Shown: positions 62,428 to 64,000 of the stretch, in pieces
Position numbering within the stretch: the stretch's first letter is position 1
Layout: each line of letters starts with the position of its first letter
Origin: UBA6163 sp031411655
GTDB taxonomy: Bacteria; Planctomycetota; Planctomycetia; Pirellulales; Pirellulaceae
DNA length: 64,000 nucleotides
Direction: 5' to 3'
Assembly (NCBI GenBank): GCA_031411655.1
Contig: JANOBM010000116.1
Span: 1-64,000 of the forward strand
Position numbers and translations under genes: made by a program
Notes under the pieces: generated by a model
What the model was told of the DNA's origin: nothing
Database searches by the model: none
Seen by the model: the letters and a program-made list of their open reading frames with translations, nothing else

Positions 62428-64000
62428 TTACCGTGGCGTATCGATCCGAATGATTTCACCGTCGAATATTTCCATGCATCGCTTCACATAGTCATGTGCT
62501 TCCATTTCTCGGATCCGTTGCAGGCGAGTTTTGGCAACAGCAGTGGAGGGGGCTGCGTTGGGCCCAACTGATACTGAGGATGTCGCTGCTGGTGAGTAAC
62601 GGGTGCCTTCTGACGATGCCGCAACCGCCGTCGTCGTCGTTGTCTGGCGAGTTGCAACTTGAGCTGCGCTTGAAGCCAGCGATGGGGGTGTCTCGGACGC
62701 ACCAGCCAATGCCGGTGATGTCAACGGACGAGAGATGTCATGCCCCAGAGGTTTGGACGATTGTTTCGGATCGATGCGAGTGTCACTATCTGCTTGGGAC
62801 TGCGACAGTCCGGGACTCATTGCATGCGACGCGGAGTCGTTCGGCACACGTAACGTTTGAGATGGCCTTACGGCTTCAACGTTTTTTTTTTCCGGTGCAG
62901 CGTCGGACACGCTAGGAAAACTGGGGGCGTTTGCTTGTGCAGGCGAAACGGGTCGAGCTGCAGGTTTGACTCCGCTCGGCGACGGGGACGACGAAGTGCC
63001 AGAGGCGATCGCGGTTGCCAAATCGGCGAGGGACTGCAGATCAGGCAGGTGGCAGATCTGGACCAGCGTCGCTTCCAGCAGCACACGTCCGTGGACCGTG
63101 TGGCGAATGCGAACGATCGTCTGGTCGATCATTCCAACGATTGCGAGCAAGCGTTCTAGTCCCCACGACGCACCAAGTCGTTTCAGCTCGTCATGCAGCG
63201 ATTCGCCGGCATGTCGCTGCATCTCGGCTGGGCATCCGACGGCAACGGCAAGGATGTCTCGAAAGTATCCCAGTAGTTGTTCGGCCAACTGACCTGCCGC
63301 AATGCCTTCGGTGGCAGCTTGGTCGATCAGTCGCAATGCTTGGTAGGCGTCCCCTGCGGCAAGCGTAGACGCCAGCTCATGCAAGCGAGTATCGTCGGCA
63401 GTACCCAGCATCACGTGTACAGTCTGAGCATTGATGCCGCCGCTGCTAAAACTGATGACCTGTTCGAGAAGAGATTGGCTATCTCGCATCGACCCGTCGG
63501 CGCGACGAGCGATCAAGCGCAATGCTTCATCGTCAGCCTTCACCCCTTCAGAGGTGACGATCTCTCGCAGCCGCCCCATGATCTCTTCGGATTTGACCGG
63601 AGAAAAGTCGAACCGCTGACACCGGCTCAGAACCGTGATCGGTAGTTTTTCAGGATCGGTGGTGCAAAAAATAAATTTAACGTGGGGTGGCGGTTCTTCG
63701 AGTGTCTTAAGGAGTGCGTTGAATGCGGCTCCCGTTAACATGTGAACTTCGTCAATAATATAAATCTTGAACCTTGAACGGCTGGGCCGTACGCCGATGT
63801 TCGCGCGAAGACTGCGGATTTCATCGATTCCACGATTGCTTGCACCGTCAATTTCCAGAACATCGACGTCTTCCCCCGCATCGATCGCTTGTGCCACATC
63901 GCTGCTTCCGTCCGGGCTGCAGGTTGGGCCGCCTGGATCGTTTAAGGCTTTGGCGAAGATTCTCGCAGTGCTAGTTTTTCCTACTCCACGGGCGCCCGTG
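62428..64000 (-). CDS. dnaX: DNA polymerase III gamma/tau subunit (5' truncated)
   Basis: Clamp-loader subunit; 524 codons visible, the start lies beyond the right edge. Walker A (GARGVGKTSTAR) is at the very edge; Walker B DEVHML, sensor 1 FCTTDPEKLP and SRC-like LSRCQRFDF follow. The usual zinc module is damaged: the stretch after KALN reads DPGGPTCSPDGSSD, with only one of the four expected cysteines. The C-terminal 150 residues are a Pro/Ser/Ala-rich tau-like linker. It heads the dnaX-ybaB-recR cluster. Confidence 0.95.
   Translation of the reverse strand, partial: TGARGVGKTSTARIFAKALNDPGGPTCSPDGSSDVAQAIDAGEDVDVLEIDGASNRGIDEIRSLRANIGVRPSRSRFKIYIIDEVHMLTGAAFNALLKTLEEPPPHVKFIFCTTDPEKLPITVLSRCQRFDFSPVKSEEIMGRLREIVTSEGVKADDEALRLIARRADGSMRDSQSLLEQVISFSSGGINAQTVHVMLGTADDTRLHELASTLAAGDAYQALRLIDQAATEGIAAGQLAEQLLGYFRDILAVAVGCPAEMQRHAGESLHDELKRLGASWGLERLLAIVGMIDQTIVRIRHTVHGRVLLEATLVQICHLPDLQSLADLATAIASGTSSSPSPSGVKPAARPVSPAQANAPSFPSVSDAAPEKKNVEAVRPSQTLRVPNDSASHAMSPGLSQSQADSDTRIDPKQSSKPLGHDISRPLTSPALAGASETPPSLASSAAQVATRQTTTTTAVAASSEGTRYSPAATSSVSVGPNAAPSTAVAKTRLQRIREMEAHDYVKRCMEIFDGEIIRIDTPR

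Overview
The window is chromosomal DNA of a planctomycete, most likely a Pirellulaceae (Rhodopirellula/Rubripirellula-like) bacterium. The evidence is the set of lineage-typical families: a secreted cytochrome/DUF1549/DUF1553 protein beside a DUF1501 protein, a DUF1598 protein, a TIGR03000-domain protein with a Gly/Ser/Tyr-rich region, an archaeal-type phosphoglycerate mutase, and many HEAT, VWA and FHA proteins. Coding density is moderate. I saw no tRNA, rRNA, CRISPR array, prophage or intact transposon.

Layout. 0-2.6 kb: end of an unknown gene, two small palindromic repeats, and a pqiA-pqiB pair (MCE-type lipid transport). 2.9-8.7 kb: a VWA/HEAT protein and the DUF1549/1553 + DUF1501 pair. 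8.7-13.4 kb (minus): a PilM-N-O-P-secretin operon. 13.7-15.8 kb: a small methyltransferase, then PilZ and HD-GYP genes (cyclic-di-GMP) next to the pilus-type operon. 16-24.2 kb (minus): TolC-like lipoprotein, secreted protein, exported MsrB, and a very large membrane protein with a long disordered tail. 24.4-31.9 kb: clpC with a strong terminator, two membrane/repeat proteins, a PRMT-like methyltransferase and a DUF1598 protein. 32-37.8 kb (minus): dnaE, an FHA protein and an RlmI-like rRNA methyltransferase. 38-46.3 kb: 7Fe ferredoxin, TIGR03000 protein, M3 peptidase, an HTTM membrane pair and a double hydrolase. 46.4-51 kb: apgM, pgi, trpA, comB. 51.3-56.1 kb: a three-gene redox operon. 56.2-64 kb: ECF sigma factor, a small gene with a structured leader, comF, DUF502, rpoN, recR, ybaB and the 5'-truncated dnaX.

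The strongest candidate for an undescribed system is 51.3-56.1 kb. A cytosolic protein carries one intact and one degenerate cyclic-nucleotide-binding domain fused to four [4Fe-4S] cysteine sets. It overlaps a four-helix membrane protein with two H-x13-H pairs (diheme cytochrome b), followed by a membrane-anchored decaheme cytochrome c. No molybdopterin or other catalytic subunit is present, so the set reads as a transmembrane electron conduit possibly gated by a cyclic nucleotide. Other notable items are a riboswitch-like leader or small RNA at 57.5-57.6 kb, a pair of ~76-bp inverted-repeat elements whose cores lie in opposite orientation, an MCE protein with a degenerate protease-like C-terminus, and a DnaX that has lost three of its four zinc cysteines.
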